From: Crossiella cryophila
Lineage (GTDB): Bacteria > Actinomycetota > Actinomycetes > Mycobacteriales > Pseudonocardiaceae
Direction of reading: 5' to 3'
NCBI RefSeq assembly: GCF_014204915.1
Contig: NZ_JACHMH010000001.1
Coordinates: 3,245,001 to 3,309,000 of the forward strand
DNA length: 64,000 nucleotides
Positions 54,728 to 63,640 of this stretch are shown here, one piece after another; positions within the stretch are counted from its first letter, which is position 1, and each line of letters opens with the position of its first letter. The notes below the pieces were generated by a model, which was given only the letters and a program-made list of their open reading frames with translations, made no database searches and was not told the origin of the DNA. A program made the translations under genes and the position numbers.

Positions 54728-54793
54728 TCGTGGGGGTTTCACCCCCAACCCCAACCCCGCCACGGGTCGCGAACCCCGGACATGTCGGAAGGC

Positions 54794-54857
54794 CGGACCC
54801 GCCCCCGACGGGTCCGACCTCCCGGGGTGTGCAATCCGGCTGTAGTGGTACAGCCGG
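54794..54857. repeat. Two further stem-loops
   Basis: CGGACCCG (54794-54801) with CGGGTCCG (54809-54816), then CCGGCTGTA (54836-54844) with TACAGCCGG (54849-54857). They complete a ~1.1-kb gene-free stretch (53817-54965) of stacked palindromes. They may include the sigB terminator. Confidence 0.65.
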
Positions 54858-54965
54858 ACTGCGCAGTCTGTGTTGTCTTGGAGAACCGTGCCGTGAGGCA
54901 GGTCACAAGTCAACGCCGCTATCCGGGTGACCCCAAGCGCTACTCAGCGTCACTCCAGAACAAGC

Positions 54966-55955
54966 TCAGCTCGCGTACGCCCGCAGCCGCTCGGCCCGGT
55001 CGCCCTGCCGCAGCTTGGACATGACCTCCCGCTCGATCTGGCGAACCCGCTCGCGCGAGAGGCCGAATCGGCGGCCGATCTGGTCCAGGGTCCGCGGCTG
55101 GCCGTCGTCCAGGCCGTAGCGGAGGCGGATGACGTGCTGTTCGCGGTCGTCCAGGGTGGCCAGCACTCGGCGCAGGTCGTCCTGGAGCAGGCCCGAGATG
55201 ACCGCGCTTTCGGCGTCGGTGGCCTCGGAGTCCTCGATGAAGTCGCCCAGCGGGGCGTCTTCCTCGGCGCCGACCGGCATGTCCAGGCTCACCGGGTCGC
55301 GGGCGTGGTCGAGCAGGTCGGAGATCTTGTCCGCGGGCAGGCCCGACTCCGCGGCCAGCTCCTCGTGCGTGGCCTCACGGCCGAGCTGCTGGTGCAGGTC
55401 GCGCTTGATCCGGGCCAGCTTGTTGACCTGTTCCACCAGGTGCACGGGCAGCCGGATGGTGCGGCCCTGGTCGGCCATGCCGCGGGTGATCGCCTGCCGG
55501 ATCCACCAGGTCGCGTAGGTGGAGAACTTGAAGCCCTTGCTGTAGTCGAACTTCTCCACCGCGCGGATCAGCCCGAGGTTGCCCTCCTGGATGAGGTCCA
55601 GCAGCGGCATACCGCGTCCGGTGTAGCGCTTGGCGAGACTGACCACCAGGCGCAGGTTCGCTTCCAGCAAATGGTTCTTGGCGGTGTGCCCGTCACGAAC
55701 CAGAGTCTTCAGGTCGGCTCGGCGCTGCGGGGAAAGCGACTTCGCCTCATCCAGCATGTGGCGGGCGAATACCCCCGCTTCGATGCGCTTGGCGAGATCG
55801 ACTTCCTGCGCCGCGCTCAACAACGCGGTGCGGCCGATTCCGTTCAGGTAGACTCGAACCAGGTCAGCCGCCGGGCTCTGCGCGTCGAGGTCGTGCGCCT
55901 CGATCTGTGCAGCTTCCTGCGGCTCCTGCTCGGTAAGTTTCAGTAGGGCGGTCAT
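54966..55955 (-). CDS. sigB: Group 2 RNA polymerase sigma factor (SigB-like)
   Basis: A 329-residue sigma-70 factor. Region 1.2 ([20 protein letters not shown]), 2.1-2.4 ([59 protein letters not shown]), region 3, and 4.2 ([20 protein letters not shown]) are all present. The absence of a long region 1.1 and its length fit SigB/HrdB-paralogue factors rather than SigA. ATG 55955 has GGGAGGGAG upstream. It is an isolated gene; such factors act in stress or stationary phase. Confidence 0.92.
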   Translation of the reverse strand: MTALLKLTEQEPQEAAQIEAHDLDAQSPAADLVRVYLNGIGRTALLSAAQEVDLAKRIEAGVFARHMLDEAKSLSPQRRADLKTLVRDGHTAKNHLLEANLRLVVSLAKRYTGRGMPLLDLIQEGNLGLIRAVEKFDYSKGFKFSTYATWWIRQAITRGMADQGRTIRLPVHLVEQVNKLARIKRDLHQQLGREATHEELAAESGLPADKISDLLDHARDPVSLDMPVGAEEDAPLGDFIEDSEATDAESAVISGLLQDDLRRVLATLDDREQHVIRLRYGLDDGQPRTLDQIGRRFGLSRERVRQIEREVMSKLRQGDRAERLRAYAS

Positions 55956-56217
55956 CGGAGCTCCCTCCCTGGTCGCGGGCAAACGGCGTCGTGCGGGCAT
56001 GCGTCACCAAGCCGACGCCCCGTTGCGCGGCGGCCCCTTCAGTGCGGGGGTTCCGTCCCTGTGCGGTTTCCCCGCCCCGTCCTGGCTGGACACTTGGATA
56101 ACGAAGCCGATCTCGGTTTCGTTCCCGGTACCCACTCTCAATTAGCAAGACGTCAGGCTGACCTGCGGGGTTGCTTCCGCAGGCTGAGGATTCGCTGAGA
56201 AGGCGTAAAGAGAACCC

Positions 56218-56643
56218 TTAAAGATCGACCAGCACGGTGAATGGACCGTCGTTCACGCTTTCCACCGCCATGGCCGCGCGGAACCGCCCCGTCGCCACCC
56301 GCGCACCCCGGTTACGCAGGGCTTCTACCACCGCGACCACCAACGGCTCGGCCACCTCCGGACGGGCCGCCTCGGTCCACGACGGGCGCCTGCCCTTGCG
56401 GGTCTGGCCGTAGAGCGTGAACTGGCTCACTACGAGCAGCGGAGCCCCGGTTTCGGCGCACGACCGCTCCTCCCTCAGCACCCGCAGCTCGTGCAGTTTC
56501 CGGGCCATGGTGGCCGCGGTCACCTCGGTGTCGGTGTGCGTGACGCCGAGCAGCACCAGCAGACCGGGCTCCTCGATCGCGCCGACCACCTCGTCCTCGA
56601 CGGTGACGCTGGCGCGGGTGACCCTGGAGACGACCGCCCTCAC
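56218..56643 (-). CDS. dtd: D-aminoacyl-tRNA deacylase
   Basis: A 141-residue enzyme that removes D-amino acids or glycine mischarged on tRNA. N-terminus VRAVVSRVTRASVTVED, the catalytic SQFTLYG and the C-terminal Gly-Pro motif NDGPFTVLVDL (usual form NGPVT) are all visible. GTG 56643 overlaps the upstream methyltransferase stop by 4 bases. Confidence 0.93.
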   Translation of the reverse strand: MRAVVSRVTRASVTVEDEVVGAIEEPGLLVLLGVTHTDTEVTAATMARKLHELRVLREERSCAETGAPLLVVSQFTLYGQTRKGRRPSWTEAARPEVAEPLVVAVVEALRNRGARVATGRFRAAMAVESVNDGPFTVLVDL

Positions 56644-58148
56644 GCCACGACCCAGTCGGCAGGCACCAGCATCCCGTGCCGGATCAGGCTGCGGACCGCC
56701 GGCAGCGCGCCCATGACCAGCACGTCGGTCGGCAGCCCGTGCGCGGCGGCGAGCAGCCCGAGCAGGTCGCCCAGGTCCAGGTGCCCCCGGCAACCGGCCA
56801 GCAGTGCGGCGGCCAGGTCGTCCAGGTCGTGCTGCCAGCCCGGCCCGTCCTGCCGGTGCAGCCTGCGCACCAGCGAACTCCAGCCGTCCTCGGCTGGCGA
56901 GGAGATCTCCTCCAGCGCCACCGAGGCGGGCACGGTGAGCCGGGCGGCGAGCAGGTCCTCGTCCTCGCTGTGCTGCCGCAGCCAGGCCACCCGGTCCAGC
57001 CAGCCGGCGGTCTCCGGGCCCAGCGGGTCGTCATAGGCCTGGCGCAGGTCCTCGCACACGATGTCGGCGGGCCCGGTCTGGGTGTGCCGCAGCGTCACGA
57101 AGCCGAACCCGATGCCCTCGACCTGGTTCTCCGCGAACCAGTCCAGCCAACGCCCGGCCTGCTCCCGGCCCTCCGGCGAACGCGGATCCACCCCAGCGTC
57201 GCGCAACCAGGTGCCGACATACAGCGCCGGATCGGCCACGTCCCGCTGCACCACCCAGGCGTCCATGCCCTGCGCCGGCAGCCAGGAGGCGACCCGCTCA
57301 CCCCAGTTCTGGCCCTTGATGTGCAGCCAGGAGGCGAGCAGCTGCCCGACCCCGCCGTCGGCGAGGTGCTCTGGCAGCTGCCGGATGACCAGTTCGCTGG
57401 CGCTGTCCCCGGACAGCCCGGAGTCGCGGTAGACGTAGTCCACCCTCGGCGGCCCGACCACGAACGGCGGGTTGCACACGATCTGCTGGAACCGCCGCCC
57501 GGCCACCGGCTTGAACCACTCGCCGCGGCTGAGTTCCACATCGAGCTGGTTGAGCCGGAAGGTGGCCGAGGCCAGCGCGAGCGCCCGGCCGGACAGATCC
57601 GTGGCGGTGACGTGCTCGGCATGCCTGCTGGCGTGCAGCGACTGCACCCCGCAGCCGGTGCCGAGGTCCAGCAGCGCGCCGACCGGGCGGCGGGCGGTGG
57701 CCCTGGCCAGGCTGAGCGAGGCGTGCCCGACGCCGAGCACGTGGTCAGCGGGCACCGGGCCGCCGCGGGCATCGGAGTCCAGGTCGGAGAGCACCCACCA
57801 GGAGCCCTGGTCATCGCCGTAGGGCCGCAGGTCCAGCGCGGCCCGCACGGACTCGCCGTCGGTGTGCAGCAGCCCGGAGCGGACCGCGTCGGCCAGTGGC
57901 AACGGCCGCAGCGCGGCGGCCACCTCCGCCTCCGGCACCGGCTCGTTGAGCAGGAACAACCGGACCAGGGCGCCCAGCGCCCCGCCGTCGGCGCAGGCCC
58001 TGGCGGCGGGCTCCAGCTCCCCTCGGCCCAGCGCGGCGTGCGCGGTGGGTCCGAGCAGTCCGAGCACCCCGTCCGCGTGGTAGTCCGCGGACAGGAAAGC
58101 CGTCCGCAACTGGTCGCATACCTGGTCGTCGATCGCTACGCCGAACAC
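56640..58148 (-). CDS. Class I SAM-dependent methyltransferase (NPPF type)
   Basis: A 502-residue protein with an N-terminal wHTH-like region, then a Rossmann methyltransferase core: SAM motif LLDLGTGCGVQSLHAS near residue 165 and catalytic CNPPFVVGPP near residue 230. NPPF/Y methyltransferases modify rRNA, tRNA or glutamine side chains. The two-part layout is that of a conserved actinobacterial family of unknown target. GTG 58148 has GAGGA upstream; the frame continues far upstream antisense to the next gene. Operon with dtd suggests a translation role. Confidence 0.82.
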   Translation of the reverse strand: MFGVAIDDQVCDQLRTAFLSADYHADGVLGLLGPTAHAALGRGELEPAARACADGGALGALVRLFLLNEPVPEAEVAAALRPLPLADAVRSGLLHTDGESVRAALDLRPYGDDQGSWWVLSDLDSDARGGPVPADHVLGVGHASLSLARATARRPVGALLDLGTGCGVQSLHASRHAEHVTATDLSGRALALASATFRLNQLDVELSRGEWFKPVAGRRFQQIVCNPPFVVGPPRVDYVYRDSGLSGDSASELVIRQLPEHLADGGVGQLLASWLHIKGQNWGERVASWLPAQGMDAWVVQRDVADPALYVGTWLRDAGVDPRSPEGREQAGRWLDWFAENQVEGIGFGFVTLRHTQTGPADIVCEDLRQAYDDPLGPETAGWLDRVAWLRQHSEDEDLLAARLTVPASVALEEISSPAEDGWSSLVRRLHRQDGPGWQHDLDDLAAALLAGCRGHLDLGDLLGLLAAAHGLPTDVLVMGALPAVRSLIRHGMLVPADWVVA

Positions 58149-58232
58149 GCGAAGATCCTCACACGTTTCGCCGATCCCCACTTCTCCGCCCGTCCGCCTA
58201 TGTTGAGATCGCACGGAGAAGGGGGTCATCCC

Positions 58233-59300
58233 ATGTCTGTGGCGGTCACCGTCGCCGAGCTGGACGGGCTGCGCTGGGCCGGGCTGCGCGGCCCCCGGCT
58301 CGAGGTCTTCCGCGCCCTCGGCGAGCAGTTCCGCGCCGAGATCACCGAGGCCGTGCACACCCTGCCCGAGTGGCCGGCGCTGGCGGCGTACGCGCGCACC
58401 GACCAGGGCCTGGTCCGACTGTCCAGACTGAGCGCGTTGACCAGCACCAGACACCCTCAGGAATATGCCGAACTCCGCGCGATGGCCGCGGGCGCGAACC
58501 TGCCCGAGCAGACGTTGCTGCTGGTCAACCTGCGTGGCGACCTGCCGCCGCCGTCCACCACGGCAGGCTGTTCGGACCTGGCCTGGCCGGGCCGCGCGCT
58601 GGCGCACAACGAGGACGGCGGGTCCGCCCTGATCGGCCGCCTGCTGCTGCTCACCCTGCACTGCGACGACGACGTGCCGGTCACCGCGCTCTGGTACCCG
58701 GGCATGCTGCCCAGCAACGCCTTCACCCTGACCGGGCACGGCCTGGTCTTCGGCCTGGACCACCTGCCGGTGGCCGAACCGGCGATCGCTCCCGGCCGCC
58801 ATTTCGTGGCCCGCGCCCTGCACCGGGCGCGTGATCTGGACGAGGCGATCCGGCTGCTCACCGAACTGCCCTCGGCAGGCGGGTTCGCCTACAACCTGGC
58901 CGAGCTGAGCACCGGCCGGGTCGCGCACGTGGAGGCGGTGGGCGGGGCCAGCGCGGTCCAGATCGCCGGGGACGAGCCGCTCTGGCACACCAACCACCTG
59001 CGCCACCTGACGCTGCCCGAGCTGGTCACGCTGTCCAGCCGGGAACGCGCCAAGGTCCTGGACAGCCTGGACCCACCGGCCGAACCGGGCATCGACTGGT
59101 TCCTGGACGTCCTGACCAGCGCACACCCGCGTGGCGTGTGCCGCCCGCCGGGCACCGATGACTCGGCCACGCTGTGCACCTGCGTGGTGGACCTGGCCGC
59201 GGCCGAACTCACCGTGGTGCCGCGTGGCGGTAAGCGCTTCACCTGGTCGGTGGCCGACGCGCTGGCCGGACCGCCAGCCGGGTCTGCACCGCGCGGATGA
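58233..59300 (+). CDS. C45-family autoproteolytic acyltransferase/hydrolase-like protein
   Basis: A 355-residue Ntn-hydrolase-type protein related to acyl-CoA:6-aminopenicillanate acyltransferase and carcinine hydrolase. The likely nucleophile Cys is in TTAGCSDLAW near residue 113, followed by ALAHNEDGG and NAFTLTGHGLVFGLDHL. The nucleophile would become N-terminal after self-cleavage. The substrate, an amide, is unknown. ATG 58233 follows GGAGAAGGGGG. It is divergent from the methyltransferase, and its end overlaps a small convergent ORF. Confidence 0.8.
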   Translation: MSVAVTVAELDGLRWAGLRGPRLEVFRALGEQFRAEITEAVHTLPEWPALAAYARTDQGLVRLSRLSALTSTRHPQEYAELRAMAAGANLPEQTLLLVNLRGDLPPPSTTAGCSDLAWPGRALAHNEDGGSALIGRLLLLTLHCDDDVPVTALWYPGMLPSNAFTLTGHGLVFGLDHLPVAEPAIAPGRHFVARALHRARDLDEAIRLLTELPSAGGFAYNLAELSTGRVAHVEAVGGASAVQIAGDEPLWHTNHLRHLTLPELVTLSSRERAKVLDSLDPPAEPGIDWFLDVLTSAHPRGVCRPPGTDDSATLCTCVVDLAAAELTVVPRGGKRFTWSVADALAGPPAGSAPRG

Positions 59301-59358
59301 CCAGGGCCAGCAGCACGAAGCCGCCGATCAGCGCGAGCGTGTAGGGCAGGTTGGCCAT
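59239..59358 (-). CDS. Possible 39-residue membrane peptide
   Basis: A short reverse-strand frame encodes MANLPYTLALIGGFVLLALV followed by IRAVQTRLAVRPARRPPTR: one clean transmembrane helix with a basic tail. It overlaps the C45 gene end by 62 bases. An ATG three codons upstream is also possible. No ribosome-binding site is obvious. Small one-helix subunits of membrane complexes look like this. Confidence 0.35.
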   Translation of the reverse strand: MANLPYTLALIGGFVLLALVIRAVQTRLAVRPARRPPTR

Positions 59359-59421
59359 GATCGGCATGGTCCGGCCGCCTGCCGGTCGCCGAACACCCCC
59401 GTTCACGCCTCCTTGACGCCG

Positions 59422-60969
59422 CTACCAGCGATCTTTACGCGGTCCTTGCGCCGGTAGCGCGGCCAGCCCGACGGTCAGCGCGAGCCGCTGGTCCGGATCG
59501 TCCAGGCGCAGCGCGGTGAGCTGTTCGATCTTGCGCAGCCGGTAGCGCAGGGTGTTGGGGTGCACGGCGAGTTTGCGCGCGGCGGCCCTGCCGTCGCCGC
59601 CGGCGGCCAGCCAGGCGCGCAGGGTGGCCAGGTACTCGGTGCCGTGTTCGGTGTCCTGGCGGAGCAGGTCGGCGACCGGGCCGCGGGTGGGCAGCCGGCC
59701 GGCCTCGGCCGCGGTGCGCAGCCGGAGCAGCAGCACCTGCGCCCAGTGCTCGTCGTAGTCCACGGTGTCCGCCTCGACCAGCCCGGCGACCCGGGTGGCC
59801 AGGCATTCCTCGGCTTCCAGGCGGCTGGCGGGCAGGTCGGCCGGGGTGGCCCTGCCGCCGATCCCGGCGTGCACGGCCACATCGGCCGGCAGTTCGCGCA
59901 GCAGCGAGCGCAGCCAGTCGCGGGCGGGGTTGTCATCGGGCAGCACGGTGTAGAGCACGTTGCCGAGCAGTGCGCTGCGGCCGGGCCTGGACCAGCCGAA
60001 ACCGGAGGTGGCGCGTTCGAAGGCGAGCAGCGCGGCGCCGTGTTCGTTCATCCCGGCGTGCGCGTGCAGGGCGACCACCCGCAGTCCGGCGGCGGCCAGG
60101 CCGAGGCGGGACAGCGTGCCGGGCGCGTCCGCGGTGCCGTCCAGCAGGCTGAGCACGGCGTCGGCCTCGGCGCGGCGTTCCAGGTCGGCGCCCGCCCTGG
60201 CGCGCAGCAGGTGCAGGGCGGCGGTGCGGGCGCCGTCGACCATGGCCGAGTAGGCCTGCGGCCGGACCGGCGGGGTGACCTCGACCCACACCGAGCCCAG
60301 GAGTTCCCGCCCGGCCCGGATGGCCACGATCAGGCGACCCAGCAGGCCGGGGGTGAGCGCGGGGACCAGCAGTGGTTCGTCGGAGTTGGCCAGGTGCTTG
60401 AACACGCCGTAGTCCGCGAGGGCCTTGAGCACGTCGGGCGGGACCCGGCGGCCGAGGATGGTCTGCACCCTGGCGGCGTCCACGTCATCCTGCCGGTTGG
60501 AGTAGGCCAGCACCCTGGACTGCAGGTCCTCGATGGTGACCGGCCCGCCGACCACCGCGGCGATCGCGTCGGCCACCGCGAACAGGTCGCCTGGCACGTC
60601 CCGGCTGGGGCCCTGGCCGCTGAGCACCAGGGTGTGGATCAGTCCGGCGAGGTGGCTCCAGGGCACCGCGGGGTCGACCACGAGCACGGCCGCGCCGGAG
60701 CTGCGGGCCGCGGCGAGCACGCGTTCGTCCAGCTCAGGCGGTCCGTGCAGGATCACGGCGGCGGCGGTGGTGCCGCGGACCAGGCGGGTGGCGGCGGTGA
60801 CCGAGCCGGTGCCGATGCCCAGCAGCACGTCGGTGGGGCTGGTCGGGTGGGTCTCGGTGGGGTCGTGCAGGGAGAGCCCGCGCAGTTCGACGTCCCGGCC
60901 GCGCGGCGCGCAGACCAGCCGGGTGCCCAGGCCGCCGAGCACGTCGACCAGCCGCTCAAGCGTGACCAC
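59422..60969 (-). CDS. PucR-family transcriptional regulator
   Basis: A 515-residue PucR/CdaR-type regulator: N-terminal purine-catabolism-regulator-like domain (VTLERLVDVLGGLGTRLV… TDVLLGIGTG), a middle GAF/GGDEF-like linker (DLFAVADAIAAVVGGPVTIE), and a C-terminal PucR HTH (TLRAWLAAGGDGRAAARKLA; VHPNTLRYRLRKIEQLTALR). GTG 60969 has GGAGG 6-7 bases upstream. It overlaps the CGNR gene by 14 bases, so both are made from the leaderless divergent promoter. Confidence 0.9.
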   Translation of the reverse strand: MVTLERLVDVLGGLGTRLVCAPRGRDVELRGLSLHDPTETHPTSPTDVLLGIGTGSVTAATRLVRGTTAAAVILHGPPELDERVLAAARSSGAAVLVVDPAVPWSHLAGLIHTLVLSGQGPSRDVPGDLFAVADAIAAVVGGPVTIEDLQSRVLAYSNRQDDVDAARVQTILGRRVPPDVLKALADYGVFKHLANSDEPLLVPALTPGLLGRLIVAIRAGRELLGSVWVEVTPPVRPQAYSAMVDGARTAALHLLRARAGADLERRAEADAVLSLLDGTADAPGTLSRLGLAAAGLRVVALHAHAGMNEHGAALLAFERATSGFGWSRPGRSALLGNVLYTVLPDDNPARDWLRSLLRELPADVAVHAGIGGRATPADLPASRLEAEECLATRVAGLVEADTVDYDEHWAQVLLLRLRTAAEAGRLPTRGPVADLLRQDTEHGTEYLATLRAWLAAGGDGRAAARKLAVHPNTLRYRLRKIEQLTALRLDDPDQRLALTVGLAALPAQGPRKDRW

Positions 60970-61543
60970 GGGTGGCCTCCTGCCGGACGCGCTGCTTGGC
61001 CCGGTTGCCGCAGCGCTGCATCGAGCACCAGCGGCGGGCGCCGGGGCGTGAGGTGTCCACGAAGAGAAGATGGCAGTCCGCCGCGGCGCAGCGCCGGACG
61101 CGGTGCCGGTACGGCCCGCCGAACAACTCGATGGCGTCCCTGGCGAAGGCGGACAGCAGTGCCGCGCCACTGATCGGCTCCCGCCAGCGCCGCCCCTGGC
61201 CGGTCAGCTCAGGCACCGGCGGGGGAGCCTGGGCGAGCCGGTTCCAGTCCTCGAACGCGCCGGGGGCCTTGCCACTGGCGACCCGGCCCGCGCTGAACCA
61301 GATCGACTCGCGCAGCACCTTCAGCTCGGCCAGTTCCGCCGCGCTCATCCTGATCCTGGCCGGGCCGAGCCGGGTGTGCGTCAGCCAGTCCCGCAGGTCC
61401 GCGACCCGGTGCAGCACCTCCCACTTGGCCCGCTCGCCCGCGCCGCCGCTGACCAGCAGTTCCAGGCAGAGGGCCCCCGGGTTGAACCGGTAGTGCTGCC
61501 CGTCGTGCCCGACCATCGGCAGCCCCGCCGACTCCTCGCCCAT
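60956..61543 (-). CDS. CGNR zinc-finger regulator (ABATE domain)
   Basis: A 195-residue protein: an ABATE-type N-terminal domain (FNPGALCLELLVSGG; LRDWLTH) and a C-terminal CGNR zinc finger (RRCAAADCHLLFVDTSRPGA, then WCSMQRCGNRAKQRVRQ) with four cysteines. CGNR proteins are small DNA-binding regulators. The ATG at 61543 is the very edge of the 46-bp palindrome, which also contains the start of the divergent DNA-glycosylase-like gene, so the protein probably binds there and regulates both. Confidence 0.88.
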   Translation of the reverse strand: MGEESAGLPMVGHDGQHYRFNPGALCLELLVSGGAGERAKWEVLHRVADLRDWLTHTRLGPARIRMSAAELAELKVLRESIWFSAGRVASGKAPGAFEDWNRLAQAPPPVPELTGQGRRWREPISGAALLSAFARDAIELFGGPYRHRVRRCAAADCHLLFVDTSRPGARRWCSMQRCGNRAKQRVRQEATRGHA

Positions 61544-61586
61544 GACACCACTATAACCGGTGCACACCGGTTATAGTGGTGTCATG
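61541..61586. promoter_or_regulatory. 46-bp palindrome: symmetric divergent leaderless promoter/operator
   Basis: Two perfect 22-bp arms (61541-61562 and 61565-61586) are separated by CA, and each arm begins with an ATG start codon at its outer edge. Each arm contains TATAGT seven bases from that ATG on the coding strand, so both transcripts would begin at or next to the start codon, without leaders. Confidence 0.8.
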
Positions 61587-62645
61587 GAGCTGGGGGCGGA
61601 CCAGGCGCTGGCCTGGCGGTTACGGCGGCACGAGCTGGTCAACCCGGCCGGGCTGGACGCGGTCGCGCTGGCCGGCCGGCTGTGCGGGGTGCAGGCCCAG
61701 GTGCCCTCGGCGGCCGAGCTGGCGGTGCGGATCCGCCAGGTCGAGCCCGAGCCGGGGGAGATCACCCGGGCGCTGACGCTGGACCGCACCCTGGTCCGGA
61801 TGTGGGCGGCCAGGGGCACCCTGCACCTGCTGCCCGCCGGGCTCGCGCCGAGCTTCGTGGCCGCGGTCGGGGCACTCCGGTTCTGGGAGAAGGGCAGCTG
61901 GCAGCGTGGCCACGGCATCACCGCCGAGGAGCTGACCAAGGTGCTCGCCGCGCTGGCCGAGGTCCTGGACCACCGGCTGCTCAGCCGGGAGGAGCTGGTC
62001 GCCGAGGTGCTCGACCGGGTCGGCTCGGCCCGGCTGCGCGAGGCGCTCGGCTCCGGCTGGGGCGCGCTGTTCAAACCCGCCGCCTACCTGGGCCTGCTCT
62101 GCCACGGCCCGGCCGAGGGCAACCGGGTCACCTTCACCAGCCCGGTGCACTGGCTGCCCGGCTGGACCGTGCCGGATCCGGAGCAGGCAGGCCCCGACCT
62201 GGTCCGCGCCTACCTGCGTGCCTTCGGCCCTGCCGGGCACGACGAGTTCGCGCAGTGGTTGTTCCGCAATGGCAAACCCGGGCTGACCAAGCGCTGGTTC
62301 GCCGCGGTCCGGCCCGAGCTGACCGAGGTCAGCGTGGCGGGCAAACCAGGGTTCGTGCTGACCGAGGACCTGGCCGAGCTGCGCGAGACCAAGCCGTCGA
62401 AGGCGGTCCGGCTGGTGCCCGCCTTCGACCAGTACGTGGTGGCGGTGTCCAGGGAGCTGATCCCGGAGCAGCACCTGGCCAAGGTCAGCCGGGCCGCCGG
62501 CTGGATCTCGCCGGTGGTGCTGCACGGCGGCCGGGTGGCCGGGGTGTGGAGCCGGGACAACGGCGTGATCAGCACCGAACTGTTCGCCGAACTGCCCGCG
62601 AGGGCACTGTCCGCGGAGATCGAGCGGGTCGGCGCGCTGTTCTGA
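61584..62645 (+). CDS. AlkZ-like DNA glycosylase (HTH_42 winged-helix family)
   Basis: A 353-residue tandem winged-helix protein of the HTH_42 family, to which the interstrand-crosslink glycosylase AlkZ and E. coli YcaQ belong. The catalytic Q-x-Q motif (GVQAQVPS) falls at Gln37 and Gln39, the AlkZ positions, rather than the Q-x-D of YcaQ. The mid-region MWAARGTLHLLPAG is also conserved in the family. Expected role: removing bulky alkylated or crosslinked purines. ATG 61584 is the palindrome edge; the upstream GTG at 61560 lies inside the operator and is unlikely. Divergent from the CGNR/PucR operon. Confidence 0.85.
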   Translation: MELGADQALAWRLRRHELVNPAGLDAVALAGRLCGVQAQVPSAAELAVRIRQVEPEPGEITRALTLDRTLVRMWAARGTLHLLPAGLAPSFVAAVGALRFWEKGSWQRGHGITAEELTKVLAALAEVLDHRLLSREELVAEVLDRVGSARLREALGSGWGALFKPAAYLGLLCHGPAEGNRVTFTSPVHWLPGWTVPDPEQAGPDLVRAYLRAFGPAGHDEFAQWLFRNGKPGLTKRWFAAVRPELTEVSVAGKPGFVLTEDLAELRETKPSKAVRLVPAFDQYVVAVSRELIPEQHLAKVSRAAGWISPVVLHGGRVAGVWSRDNGVISTELFAELPARALSAEIERVGALF

Positions 62646-62691
62646 CGCGCCCGCCGACCGGAGCCGCCGGGTCCGGGCCTACTGTCGCGGC

Positions 62692-63249
62692 ATGACGCAG
62701 GTTCCGCTCTGGGTGCCGGTGGCCGTGGGGCTGCTCGGCTTCCTCGGTGTGCTCGGCGCGCAGTTCATCGCGGCCTGGCGGGAGGACCGCCGGTGGAACC
62801 GGGAGAAAAGCCGCGATGAGGACAACAAACGATTTGACGCGCGGCGGGCCGCCTATGCCGAGGTGATCGGCTCGCTGGAGTCCTGGGACTGGGTGCTGCA
62901 CCCGCTCAAGGACAAGGCGCGCGGTAAGGACTTGGAAATCGGCGAACCAGAACTTGTCGATCTGCGCACGGCCTGGATCGAAGCCAAGAATGTGCTCGGA
63001 CCGATCAATCTGGTGGCGACCACGGAGATTCGCGATTTGTTGCGCACCGCAATGATCGCACGCTCCCGGCTCTCCCGTGAACTGACCGCTGATGGACCCG
63101 AGAAGGCGCGGTTGGAACTGGTCGAGAAGCACTGGGCACAGGCCCAGGATGCCTATGCGCGACTACGCAATGTCATGCGACGGGATCTCGGCTTCGAACC
63201 TGTCGATCCCCAGCACCCTCCCGCCCAGCCCCAGCAGGTGGAAAGATGA
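62692..63249 (+). CDS. Hypothetical membrane-anchored coiled-coil protein
   Basis: A 185-residue protein: one N-terminal helix (WVPVAVGLLGFLGVLGAQFI), a basic stretch AAWREDRRWNREKSRDEDNK and long amphipathic helices to the Pro/Gln tail. The layout is that of small one-pass proteins with a cytoplasmic helical bundle. No family or function is recognised. GC3 drops in its second half (AT-ending codons from about 62930). Confidence 0.7.
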   Translation: MTQVPLWVPVAVGLLGFLGVLGAQFIAAWREDRRWNREKSRDEDNKRFDARRAAYAEVIGSLESWDWVLHPLKDKARGKDLEIGEPELVDLRTAWIEAKNVLGPINLVATTEIRDLLRTAMIARSRLSRELTADGPEKARLELVEKHWAQAQDAYARLRNVMRRDLGFEPVDPQHPPAQPQQVER

Positions 63250-63268
63250 AGAAAGGAGGTGGTGTCGG

Positions 63269-63586
63269 ATGACCACACAACGGGACGGCACCCCGGTCCT
63301 GATCACGGAGGCGCGGCAGTCGTACGAGGACCAGCTCGCCGCCCGCAAGCGCAAGTACATGCTGATGATGTCGCTGCGTATCCCATGTCTGGTGGCGGCA
63401 GCCGCCTGCTACCAGATCCCGTGGCTGGCCATCGGACTGGTGCTGTTGTCGGTGCCGCTGCCGTGGATGGCGGTGCTCATCGCCAACGACCGTCCACCAC
63501 GAAAGGCGGAGAAGGTGAACAGGTTCCGCCGGGTGCGTGACGATACCGCCATCGAATCGAAACAACATCCTGTAATCGAGGGCTGA
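63269..63586 (+). CDS. DUF3099 membrane protein
   Basis: A 105-residue actinobacterial DUF3099 protein: LITEARQSYEDQLAARKRKY start, then two adjacent helices (LRIPCLVAAAACYQIPWL; IGLVLLSVPLPWMAVLIAND) and a basic tail. Function is unknown. ATG 63269 has a textbook AAAGGAGGT 9 bases upstream. It follows the coiled-coil gene by 19 bases, so the two may be an operon. Confidence 0.88.
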   Translation: MTTQRDGTPVLITEARQSYEDQLAARKRKYMLMMSLRIPCLVAAAACYQIPWLAIGLVLLSVPLPWMAVLIANDRPPRKAEKVNRFRRVRDDTAIESKQHPVIEG

Positions 63587-63640
63587 TCTCCACCCGGAGT
63601 GGCGGTATGGTTACGTTCCGCTCAATCACAGGGGGCTCAG

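Noticed and set aside
53819-54965. Insertion sequence or mobile element
   Set aside because: Inverted repeats are plentiful but no transposase or integrase frame is present and no target duplication could be identified.
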